Shown: positions 16,850 through 23,025 of the stretch, piece after piece | Layout of the letters: each line of letters begins with the position of its first letter | Position numbering within the stretch: the stretch's first letter is position 1 | NCBI GenBank assembly: GCA_947253995.1 | Contig: CAMYBM010000005.1 | Location: 1-31,346 of the forward strand | Length of the DNA: 31,346 bases | Direction: 5' to 3' | Origin: an uncultured Candidatus Saccharibacteria bacterium | Lineage (GTDB): Bacteria; Patescibacteriota; Saccharimonadia; Saccharimonadales; Saccharimonadaceae | Notes under the pieces: model-generated | Seen by the model: the letters and a program-made list of their open reading frames with translations, nothing else | Database searches by the model: none | Told to the model about the DNA's origin: nothing | Position numbers and translations under genes: made by a program

Positions 16850-17425
16850 ATGGCAGAAGAATTACTATCACCCAGTGAGCAGGCGGATCACGACCGCAGT
16901 GTCCACGACTACCCTAAGCTTGATTTCGATAAAAACGAGTTTGTGGTAATTGATGTGCAGCGCACCTTTATGGGTCTAGTTACAATTTGGCTGTTTGCCA
17001 TCTTGGGATTTATTCTAGCTCTCATATTAGCTTTAGTCATCCTACACCTGCCAAATCTTACCTATACTGATCTGGCAAGCTGTGGTGTAATTAGTCTAGG
17101 TGCGATCATCAGCCTGACCTATGGCCTAATAGCTTCCAGCGTCTACACTGCCAATACTTTTATCGTTACCAATAAACGCGTCTTTGCCCACATCCAGTAC
17201 ACTCCATTTGCTATGCGTACGCAAACTATCGAACTTAGTCGCATCGAAGACTGCAGCGTCGCGCAAAAAGGTCTACTTGCAACCCTTTTTGATTACGGTT
17301 CGATTCGACTGAGTACTGTTGGCGACGAACAAACATATCGCTTCTCATTTGTTGATCAACCCAAAAAGCAGTTTGCGGTAATTAACAAATATCTATCAAA
17401 AATTAATTCATCACCAAACAGTTAA
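16850..17425 (+). CDS. Bacterial PH-domain membrane protein
   Basis: 191 residues. Two membrane helices lie near 43-66 (TIWLFAILGFILALILALVI) and 79-101 (ASCGVISLGAIISLTYGLIA). After them comes a bacterial PH (bPH2-like) domain with TNKRVFAHIQYTPFAMRTQ, TIELSRIEDCSVAQKGL, LFDYGSIRLSTVGDEQTYRF and FVDQPKKQFAVIN. Such proteins (YdbS/YdbT type) are common membrane proteins of unclear role. A TATAAT lies 11 nt before ATG 16850 and no Shine-Dalgarno is seen. It converges on the pilin-like gene with a one-base gap. Confidence 0.85.
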   Translation: MAEELLSPSEQADHDRSVHDYPKLDFDKNEFVVIDVQRTFMGLVTIWLFAILGFILALILALVILHLPNLTYTDLASCGVISLGAIISLTYGLIASSVYTANTFIVTNKRVFAHIQYTPFAMRTQTIELSRIEDCSVAQKGLLATLFDYGSIRLSTVGDEQTYRFSFVDQPKKQFAVINKYLSKINSSPNS

Positions 17426-17426
17426 A

Positions 17427-17888
17427 CTATTGTTTAGCTTTATTATCTTTACGTTCAAAAGCACTCTCACGCTCTAACTCAGCGCGCAAAGTAAAAGCCT
17501 TGCACCTACCTTGGTTGTCGCAATCTTGAGCGCTATATTTATAATTACAGTTACCATTGGTCTCTTGCTTCCCCGCCTTCGTGTAGGTACATTGCTCGCC
17601 GTGCAAGGTAAACCCATCCGGATCAGTAAATAAAGTAGGCTCGACCATTGGTAAATTATCACGGCTAATAAAACGTGGATAATAACCATTTTGCTTATAA
17701 AAAACTTCGATTAAGGAGTATGCCATCGTATTAACTGCTTGTTTACGCAGCTGGTCACGTTGTGACGCCTTTAGATCGTTGCGCTGCAAAATGAAGAACG
17801 TACCTAATATCAAAAGCACGACGATTGCCAATGTCATTTCAATTAGAGTAAAACCGTTAGCTCTCGATTGATGTGATGCCTTTTTCAT
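17427..17888 (-). CDS. Type IV pilin-like / pseudopilin protein
   Basis: The class III signal is clear: a short basic leader, then GFTLIEMTLAIVVLLILG, with cleavage expected after Gly and Glu at position +5. The globular part of about 110 residues has four cysteines in the last third (EQCTYTK, GNCNYKY, AQDCDNQ, GRCKAF), likely paired. I chose ATG 17888 (MKKASHQ), since the upstream in-frame ATG at 17897 lies within the -10 box TGCTAAAAT. Family knowledge: such proteins are assembled by type IV pilus or competence machinery. No pilus ATPase, PilC or peptidase gene is in the window, so its partner system is elsewhere. Confidence 0.88.
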   Translation of the reverse strand: MKKASHQSRANGFTLIEMTLAIVVLLILGTFFILQRNDLKASQRDQLRKQAVNTMAYSLIEVFYKQNGYYPRFISRDNLPMVEPTLFTDPDGFTLHGEQCTYTKAGKQETNGNCNYKYSAQDCDNQGRCKAFTLRAELERESAFERKDNKAKQ

Positions 17889-17895
17889 TAACCTC

Positions 17896-17904
17896 ATTTT
17901 AGCA
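17896..17904 (-). promoter_or_regulatory. Extended -10, leaderless pseudopilin gene
   Basis: TGCTAAAAT on the minus strand, then GAGGTTA and ATG 17888: a 7-nt gap. GAGG also resembles a very close ribosome-binding site, so both readings are possible. Confidence 0.55.
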
Positions 17905-17908
17905 CACT

Positions 17909-18307
17909 TTAACGCTTCCCGGAGAGAAAATCAATCCAATGTTCAAGATTGCTGCGACGTTCTTCTTTAACTGAAGTTTTATTAGCCTGCGCGTTAATCG
18001 AATTATCCTGCTTAATCAAAACTAAGTTCTCTCCCGGTTTGGCTTTACCAAGCAGAGCGCGAGCCGATAATTCAAGGTACTCATCAGTCTTGTAGTAAGC
18101 TTGTTCAAGTTGCAAATTCTCATTCTGTAATTCAATCAGCTGGTTATCAAGATTTGCTTGATTAATTTGGCTTTGATAATAATAGTTGCGATTCATTAAA
18201 TTGATCGTTACAATCATGCATCCTAAACCAATAACGCATGAACCGACCAATACGGCATCAACCGTAGCAAGCTTATGCGCAAACAAAGATTTTAACCGCT
18301 CTAGCAT
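17909..18307 (-). CDS. FtsB/DivIC-like cell division protein
   Basis: 132 residues with a single membrane helix (about 18-40, VLVGSCVIGLGCMIVTINL), a coiled coil (about 45-75, NQLIELQNENLQLEQAYYK), and the short conserved tail YLELSARALLGKAKPGENLVLI. That tail matches the septum-formation-initiator family (FtsB/DivIC), which link FtsL and FtsQ and activate septal wall synthesis. The last 30 residues are polar. It is followed 21 nt later by the pseudopilin gene and is divergent from tRNA-Met. The -10 box TGATATAAT ends 7 nt before its ATG. Confidence 0.85.
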   Translation of the reverse strand: MLERLKSLFAHKLATVDAVLVGSCVIGLGCMIVTINLMNRNYYYQSQINQANLDNQLIELQNENLQLEQAYYKTDEYLELSARALLGKAKPGENLVLIKQDNSINAQANKTSVKEERRSNLEHWIDFLSGKR

Positions 18308-18314
18308 TAGCGTT

Positions 18315-18323
18315 ATTATATCA
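18315..18323 (-). promoter_or_regulatory. Extended -10, leaderless FtsB/DivIC gene
   Basis: TGATATAAT on the minus strand, then AACGCTA and ATG 18307. It is back to back with the tRNA-Met promoter; the two -10 boxes are only 12 bp apart. Confidence 0.65.
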
Positions 18324-18329
18324 TATCTG

Positions 18330-18338
18330 TGGTATAAT
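18330..18338 (+). promoter_or_regulatory. Extended -10 of tRNA-Met
   Basis: TGGTATAAT, 8 nt before the first base of the mature tRNA, so the primary transcript would begin close to the tRNA 5' end. Confidence 0.65.
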
Positions 18339-18346
18339 ATGCGTAT

Positions 18347-18422
18347 CGGGGCGTAGCTCAGTGGTTAGAGCAGTCGGCTCATAACCGATTGGTCACTGGT
18401 TCAAACCCAGTCGCCCCGACCA
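18347..18422 (+). tRNA. tRNA-Met(CAT), elongator type
   Basis: A 76-nt cloverleaf with encoded CCA. The acceptor CGGGGCG pairs with CGCCCCG; the D arm has GCTCAGTGGTTAGAGC; the anticodon loop is CTCATAA with CAT at 18380-18382; the T arm is ACTGG-TTCAAAC-CCAGT. The anticodon stem lacks the three G-C pairs of initiator tRNA and position 1 pairs with 72, so it is not tRNA-fMet. A tRNA-Ile2 read by TilS also has CAT; I prefer elongator Met, but the C1-G72 pair is unusual for it. Confidence 0.9.
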
Positions 18423-18441
18423 TCTTATATTCTGTCATAAT

Positions 18442-18469
18442 AAAATGAGGCCATTTAAGGCCTCATTTT
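18442..18469 (+). terminator. Bidirectional intrinsic terminator
   Basis: Perfect 11-bp inverted repeat AAAATGAGGCC / GGCCTCATTTT with a 6-nt loop, flanked by A and T runs on both sides. It stops the tRNA-Met transcript on the plus strand and the 72-residue gene on the minus strand. Confidence 0.85.
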
Positions 18470-18485
18470 TGATTATTAAAACAAC

Positions 18486-18704
18486 CTAAGCTGCTTTTTT
18501 AAGCGTCAAGAAACCATTACGTGGGTTTTCGGATACGATACGCCCTTCTGGGATTGCATCAATTGGTGTCTCTTTACCAGTTTTGCCCCCAACATTCTTA
18601 GCAAAGAAATAAATTGTTTGCTCACGACCACCGCGTAGCACGACATTTTTCTTGTGCAAGTAGTAAGTGACACCCTTAGAGTTAGTTTGTGAGTAAGCTG
18701 CCAT
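18486..18704 (-). CDS. Small conserved CPR protein, unknown function
   Basis: 72 residues, basic, without membrane segment or signal peptide. The sequence begins MAAYSQTNSKGVTYYLHKK, continues VVLRGGREQTIYFFAK and ends ENPRNGFLTLKKAA. From memory, near-identical small proteins are found across Saccharibacteria and other CPR genomes; the function is not known to me. A full consensus promoter (TTGACA, 17 bp, TATGCT), a strong AAAGGAGG 3-4 nt before the ATG and its own terminator suggest a highly expressed single-gene unit. The many short beta-like stretches and basic character would fit a nucleic-acid- or ribosome-associated protein, but this is only a guess. Confidence 0.9.
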   Translation of the reverse strand: MAAYSQTNSKGVTYYLHKKNVVLRGGREQTIYFFAKNVGGKTGKETPIDAIPEGRIVSENPRNGFLTLKKAA

Positions 18705-18731
18705 AATCCTCCTTTTATGCTTTACACTAGT

Positions 18732-18760
18732 AGCATACCCAATCGACCCCCATATGTCAA
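18732..18760 (-). promoter_or_regulatory. Consensus sigma-70 promoter of the 72-residue gene
   Basis: TTGACA (18755-18760), 17-bp spacer, TATGCT (18732-18737) on the minus strand. The -35 box contains the TGA stop of the upstream gene. This is the best -35/-10 match I found in the window. Confidence 0.85.
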
Positions 18761-19413
18761 CTGTTTTTTGACTTTATTTGCATTAATTTAACGATAATAC
18801 TAGCAACTACTCCAACCAATAGGGTACAACCTGCTAAGACTATTACTAAAATTAAACAACCAGCTAAATCAAAACTAAAAGTAGGTGCCAAATAGTTAAT
18901 GTAATAAGGACTAGCATCCAACGGCTGCACAGTATAGTCAACTAAGCCAACTTTATTGGCGATGCAAGTAGCTAAAGCGCGATAACCCGCCTCGTGCAAT
19001 TGGCTGGCACATGCTTTCTCTGCTATGTGATAATTAGTCTGATCAATCTGTCTCAGCGATTGACTCACCTTTTGCTTGGCATCATGATCATATAGTCCAA
19101 TCAAAGCCAGCTTACCGGTATTAGTATTCATATGGTGCACAACATACTGTTGTAATTGCGTAGCGGCTGACTTAATATTCTCGATCTGTCCGTTCTGATC
19201 AGCTTGAATAACAACCTGGCGCAATTCAGCCATCTTTAAATTATTATTACGCAAGGCTAAGACGGCCAACGGCACAAAAATAATCATCGTAGCAATACTG
19301 CTCACGACAGCAATGGCGCGCCATGACCAATGCATCTTAGACGGCTTGATTGAGAAAGTTGTCGTACTGGACTTACCAAATGGCTTAAAATTGCAAACAA
19401 ACTTAATAACCAC
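18757..19413 (-). CDS. Unknown protein with two membrane helices
   Basis: 218 residues; no family recognised. A basic N-terminus (about 30 residues) leads to a helix near 31-53 (AIAVVSSIATMIIFVPLAVLAL). An outside-facing loop of about 120 residues has three cysteines or nearby residues typical of exported domains (KACASQLHEAGYRALATCIAN), and a second helix at about 184-207 ends in a short basic tail. It starts with GTG at 19413: the extended -10 TGCTATAAT lies 7 nt upstream, inside the short gap after trmB. It ends in TGA within the next gene's -35 box. The topology (in, loop out, in) suggests an envelope sensor or structural role; nothing more can be said. Confidence 0.8.
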   Translation of the reverse strand: MVIKFVCNFKPFGKSSTTTFSIKPSKMHWSWRAIAVVSSIATMIIFVPLAVLALRNNNLKMAELRQVVIQADQNGQIENIKSAATQLQQYVVHHMNTNTGKLALIGLYDHDAKQKVSQSLRQIDQTNYHIAEKACASQLHEAGYRALATCIANKVGLVDYTVQPLDASPYYINYLAPTFSFDLAGCLILVIVLAGCTLLVGVVASIIVKLMQIKSKNS

Positions 19414-19420
19414 TGCTTAA

Positions 19421-19429
19421 ATTATAGCA
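19421..19429 (-). promoter_or_regulatory. Extended -10, leaderless GTG-start gene
   Basis: TGCTATAAT on the minus strand, then TTAAGCA and GTG 19413: a 7-nt gap. It decides the GTG start. Confidence 0.65.
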
Positions 19430-19433
19430 TAAG

Positions 19434-20108
19434 CTAAACCGTGGCTCGCAAATAATTAATAGGCTTACCGCTCTCATGGTAGCGCGCCTCGTAGCTAGTC
19501 ATCACTAAAGCGTCATCATCTCCCGTAATGGCTTGATCATGATGAAGGTCACTAGTTACATATTCTACGGTAAATTGTTTGTTAAATTGTTCCTGCGACC
19601 ACTTAAATAATGGTACGTTGTCGGTCTTAAACTGAACCACGCCATTATCAGCTAAAATTATGCGATAATCTTTCAAGCAGTTTTGGTTGGTTAAACGATG
19701 CTTAATGTTCGATTCTTGTGGCCATGGGTCAGGAAAAGTGATCCATAATGTGTTAATGCTACTTGGCGCGACTAAATCTGTTAAATGCTGCACTTCACTC
19801 CAGATAAAATAAATATTTTTCAGACCATCCGCCAGAGCTTGCTTAGCGCCGCTAATGAGCCGATCCGATTTACGGTCTAACGCTACAAAAAGCTGATCCG
19901 GATGACGCCGCGCTAACTCAGTTAGAAACAGCCCCGACCCCGCGCCAACTTCAAGCGTTATGCAATGTTGGTTTGCCGTAATTGTAGATCTTGCATCTAA
20001 CCACGTCGCCGTATCGTAACAATTTGGCAGCGTTTTAAACAAAGCAAATTTGTACAATTTACGTTTACGGGAAATAATAAAATCATTAGGGTTAATTACT
20101 TGATCCAT
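19434..20108 (-). CDS. trmB: tRNA (guanine-N7)-methyltransferase TrmB
   Basis: TrmB methylates G46 in the variable loop of tRNAs using S-adenosylmethionine. The 224-residue protein has the SAM-binding LEVGAGSGLFLTELA (52-66), the acidic strand FVALDRKSDRL, the family signature FPDPWPQ at 125-131 with KHR at 136-138, and FKTDN near 178. Length and motifs are normal. The -10 box TGTTAGAAT ends 7 nt before ATG 20108. It is divergent from the MscS gene across a 47-bp gap. Confidence 0.95.
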   Translation of the reverse strand: MDQVINPNDFIISRKRKLYKFALFKTLPNCYDTATWLDARSTITANQHCITLEVGAGSGLFLTELARRHPDQLFVALDRKSDRLISGAKQALADGLKNIYFIWSEVQHLTDLVAPSSINTLWITFPDPWPQESNIKHRLTNQNCLKDYRIILADNGVVQFKTDNVPLFKWSQEQFNKQFTVEYVTSDLHHDQAITGDDDALVMTSYEARYHESGKPINYLRATV

Positions 20109-20115
20109 TAATTAC

Positions 20116-20124
20116 ATTCTAACA
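20116..20124 (-). promoter_or_regulatory. Extended -10, leaderless trmB
   Basis: TGTTAGAAT on the minus strand, then GTAATTA and ATG 20108. Confidence 0.6.
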
Positions 20125-20139
20125 AACGCTTTCCAATTC

Positions 20140-20148
20140 TGCTATAAT
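20140..20148 (+). promoter_or_regulatory. Extended -10, leaderless MscS gene
   Basis: TGCTATAAT, then AAATGAG and ATG 20156. An out-of-frame ATG at 20151 is ignored. Confidence 0.65.
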
Positions 20149-20155
20149 AAATGAG

Positions 20156-21019
20156 ATGGATATAGCGCAATTTTCGAATACTTTCCTTACCTGGAATAAT
20201 GGCATAAGATGGTTAAATATTTTTGCCATCTTAGCTGTTGGCTTGATCCTTTACAAGCTAACTAGCCGTTCAATTCAGTTTATGTTGCGCTGTACCATGC
20301 ACCGTATCCCGCACGAGACAAAATTGCAGTTAGCTGAACGTCAAAAACGTTTGCGGACTATTGGTAATCTCTTCGCTGTAATTATTAAATTTGCCATTGC
20401 CTTTACGACAATTTGCGCTATATTGAATGAATTCAACATCAACCTTGCACCAATTATCGCCGGCGCGAGCGTTTTAGGTGTGGCGTTAGGTTTCGGGGCG
20501 CAAAATATCGTTAAAGACTGCCTAGCGGGCTTCTTTATCATATTGGAGAATCAATATCGCGTAGGTGACTATATTATCATTAATGGCGTAGGCGGTTCCA
20601 AACCTGAGGGGTCGGTCACATCAATCTCTTTACGGCGTACAGCATTAAGGGATCATAACGGTAACTTTCATTTTATTTCCAACAGCAATATTTACGAAGT
20701 AATTAATCGTACCATGGGCTATTCTCAATTCCACTTTACCTTTGCCGTTGAAAGCGACACTGCTGTTGACTCCATCGTCGATACTATCAATAAAGTTGGC
20801 GAAGATATGGCAAAAGACCCCAAGTGGCGAAAAGACATCATTGAGCCACCTCACTATGAGGAATTTGGCGAGATCAACGCTAACTCCTTAAACGTTCATA
20901 CAACTGGTACTTGTATGCCGGGGCGGCAATGGCGCATCTGTGCTGAATTTAAAAAACGTCTAATTGTTGCCTTGCAAGACTCTGATATAAATATCGCTGA
21001 CGTCAAAAATAACACCTAG
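20156..21019 (+). CDS. MscS-family small-conductance mechanosensitive channel
   Basis: 287 residues. Membrane helices lie near 17-35 (WLNIFAILAVGLILYKLTS) and 75-95 (FAVIIKFAIAFTTICAIL), followed by the pore-lining TM3 with the small-residue pattern IIAGASVLGVALGFGAQN and the conserved VKDCLAGFFIILENQYRVGDYI. The beta domain (GSVTSISLRRTALRDHNGN, FISNS) and a cytoplasmic alpha-beta part complete the plan. The channel opens under membrane tension to protect against osmotic shock. The gene stands alone, with a strong hairpin 28 nt after its stop. Confidence 0.95.
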   Translation: MDIAQFSNTFLTWNNGIRWLNIFAILAVGLILYKLTSRSIQFMLRCTMHRIPHETKLQLAERQKRLRTIGNLFAVIIKFAIAFTTICAILNEFNINLAPIIAGASVLGVALGFGAQNIVKDCLAGFFIILENQYRVGDYIIINGVGGSKPEGSVTSISLRRTALRDHNGNFHFISNSNIYEVINRTMGYSQFHFTFAVESDTAVDSIVDTINKVGEDMAKDPKWRKDIIEPPHYEEFGEINANSLNVHTTGTCMPGRQWRICAEFKKRLIVALQDSDINIADVKNNT

Positions 21020-21046
21020 TTTAAGGAATTAACCTAGATTTATTAA

Positions 21047-21088
21047 GATAAAAGCCCCGGGTTCTTAGCGCATAACCCGGGGCTTATC
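21047..21088 (-). terminator. Strong hairpin, terminator of tRNA-Pro
   Basis: The arms GATAAAAGCCCCGGGTT and AACCCGGGGCTTATC pair over about 15 bp with one bulged A. On the minus strand the stem is followed by TTTTATC, as expected for a terminator. On the plus strand no U-tract follows, so termination of the MscS transcript would be weaker. Confidence 0.8.
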
Positions 21089-21114
21089 GAAAAAATAAAT
21101 CTTCGCAATCTAAA

Positions 21115-21190
21115 TGGTCGGGGTGACCCGATTCGAACGGGCGACCTCAGCGTCCCGAACGCTGCGCGCTACCAACTGCGCTACACCCCG
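21115..21190 (-). tRNA. tRNA-Pro(CGG)
   Basis: A 76-nt cloverleaf with encoded CCA on the minus strand. The acceptor CGGGGTG pairs with CACCCCG, the anticodon stem is CAGCG/CGCTG, the loop TTCGGGA carries anticodon CGG, and the T arm has GTTCGAATC. C1-G72 and A73 are normal for bacterial tRNA-Pro. Confidence 0.95.
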
Positions 21191-21201
21191 CGACCGCTAC
21201 C

Positions 21202-21210
21202 ATTATAACA
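21202..21210 (-). promoter_or_regulatory. Extended -10 of tRNA-Pro
   Basis: TGTTATAAT on the minus strand, 11 nt before the tRNA 5' end. Confidence 0.65.
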
Positions 21211-21244
21211 TAACAGCAGCATCCTCGACACTACTGCAAGCTAT

Positions 21245-22858
21245 TTAGTTGTCTAATTTGGCACTTGATCCAAACACTACTACAAAATCGGCCGTCGTAT
21301 CATATCCCTTAAGCGGCGAGGTAACGACATTTACATGATAATATTGGGCTAGTGATTGCGCCGTACTTGTCTTCTGACTATTTAGTTGATACACAACTAC
21401 TTCATCAGTTTGCGTCTTAGTCGGTGCATTGCCAACCTTCCCGACAGTAAATTTAGCCTCTTTTAATTGTTTAGCCTTTTCCGCTGCTAAGCCAGCTTTG
21501 GTTGAACCGTTTAACACGTCAATTGTTGCTGACTCGTTCGTGTCATTACTGCCCATTAGATTGGTTCTGACGTAGCTCTGAATTGCTGAATAGTCAAACA
21601 CTCCAGCTGTCGGCGCTTCGCCGCGATAAACTCCACCTTCCGAGTAACTAGCAACTAAATCTGGTCCCTTATCTGGTCGACTAGTAAGTGGCAAACGATG
21701 TAAGCGGTCTGGTTTTAAGTCTTTGAGTACATCAACCAAAGTCTGAACATTGGCCGCATCAAAATCAGTAATTAAGTTATTGCCAATAGCATCAATTAAA
21801 TTATTAACCGCTACTATATTCAAAAGCGTACCCGTCGATAATACTTTGCGCTGAATTGCTTGGATGATTCGCTGCTGATTCTGCTCACGTGCATAATTGC
21901 CGCTAGCCAATCCATAGTCACCTCGATTATGATTGCGCGCCCGCGCCAAAGCTAACGCTTTCTGCCCATTTAAATGAGCGATCTCACCATTCTTGTATTT
22001 AATTTTTGTACCAGAGTCGTAAATTCCGCGCTTATCTGTTGTCTCAATTTTAACGTCAACCCCACCAACAGCATCGACAATCTGTGTTAAGGCCGCCCAA
22101 TCTGCATGTACATAATAGTGAATATCTAGTCCAAAAATCTCACCTGCCTTGTTCATTAAGGCCTTAGCCCCAGCAGCTTCGTTCTTCTCATTGGGATTGT
22201 TCCTGGTGTAGATTTCGTTTAGCTTGCCTTTAGTGCTTGCACCAGTTGACGTGTTATATTTAACATATAAATCACGCGGCAGTGACATCATGTAAGCATC
22301 TTTTTTGTTTTGGTCAAGCGACATCACCATAATCGAATCGGTTAACGAAGCGCCATCCCACTTGCTACCCTGCATCTTATAGCCTGATGTACCAAAAATT
22401 AAAATATTCGTCCGACCATTTTTATCCTGCTTGAGTGGCTTCTTTGTTGTTAACACACTCAGAAAGCTTCCCTTAAAAACTTTACCGCCAGCCATCATAA
22501 TTTTTGCGCCAAAATAGCCTGCAACCATAAGAAGAGCGATAATGATAATAATTATGGTACGTTTTATCCATTTACGTTTAGCTGATCGGTGACGCGCGCT
22601 ACGGCGAGGCTGCGCCGAATAGTCATCTGTGTCAGATTGGCTGTCTGACTGCGCCTCAATGTCTGCCAATGACTCACTAATGTCATCCGCAAGCTTGTCA
22701 TCAAAGTCTAAATCTTTACCGGTTAGCTGATCAACTTGCCGCTCAGGCAGCTGATGCTTCACTTGAATGTTGTCATCAACTGCATCCGGTTGCTTAGTAT
22801 TTTGACGACGAGGATGAACAATAAAGCCGTCTACGCTACTCTTATTTTTTTCTGACAT
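21245..22858 (-). CDS. LytR-CpsA-Psr (LCP) family cell-wall polymer ligase
   Basis: LCP enzymes attach polyprenyl-linked glycans to peptidoglycan or similar acceptors outside the membrane. From ATG 22858 the product has 537 residues. An acidic, disordered cytoplasmic N-terminus of about 90 residues leads to one membrane helix (TIIIIIIALLMVAGYFGA). The LCP core follows with NILIFGTSG, LTDSIMVMSLD, MSLPRDLYV, VDAVGGVDVKI and the arginine-rich ALALARARNHNRGDYG with AREQNQQ. The C-terminus is a LytR_C domain (SATIDVLNGSTKAGLAAEKA). The upstream in-frame TTG at 22879 lies within the promoter and is less likely. It faces away from a polyprenyl sugar transferase, fitting a role in surface-glycan attachment. 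Confidence 0.93.
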   Translation of the reverse strand: MSEKNKSSVDGFIVHPRRQNTKQPDAVDDNIQVKHQLPERQVDQLTGKDLDFDDKLADDISESLADIEAQSDSQSDTDDYSAQPRRSARHRSAKRKWIKRTIIIIIIALLMVAGYFGAKIMMAGGKVFKGSFLSVLTTKKPLKQDKNGRTNILIFGTSGYKMQGSKWDGASLTDSIMVMSLDQNKKDAYMMSLPRDLYVKYNTSTGASTKGKLNEIYTRNNPNEKNEAAGAKALMNKAGEIFGLDIHYYVHADWAALTQIVDAVGGVDVKIETTDKRGIYDSGTKIKYKNGEIAHLNGQKALALARARNHNRGDYGLASGNYAREQNQQRIIQAIQRKVLSTGTLLNIVAVNNLIDAIGNNLITDFDAANVQTLVDVLKDLKPDRLHRLPLTSRPDKGPDLVASYSEGGVYRGEAPTAGVFDYSAIQSYVRTNLMGSNDTNESATIDVLNGSTKAGLAAEKAKQLKEAKFTVGKVGNAPTKTQTDEVVVYQLNSQKTSTAQSLAQYYHVNVVTSPLKGYDTTADFVVVFGSSAKLDN

Positions 22859-22869
22859 AAGCAATAATA

Positions 22870-22878
22870 ATTTTAACA
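22870..22878 (-). promoter_or_regulatory. Extended -10 before the LCP gene
   Basis: TGTTAAAAT on the minus strand, 11 nt before ATG 22858. The word TATTGCTTATGTCAG across the start is identical at ftsK. The remaining gap up to 23013 shows no further element I can name. Confidence 0.55.
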
Positions 22879-23013
22879 AACTAACCCGGTCAATGCAATT
22901 GCTAAGTCCATAGATTCTCGCGGTACCGGAGTATACACCCCTACCGCCTCGTTAGCTAGCCTACTTAACCTGCAAACTAAGTTATATCAATATGGTGTAT
23001 GGTTTTACTGTAG

Positions 23014-23019
23014 TATAAT
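23014..23019 (+). promoter_or_regulatory. -10 box, leaderless sugar transferase gene
   Basis: TATAAT (preceded by TAG), then AACAAT and ATG 23026: a 6-nt gap. Confidence 0.6.
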
Positions 23020-23025
23020 AACAAT

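Noticed and set aside
22880..23013. Possible riboswitch or RNA gene in the gap between LCP and sugar transferase genes
   Set aside because: No stable long stem or known riboswitch signature; it holds divergent promoters only.
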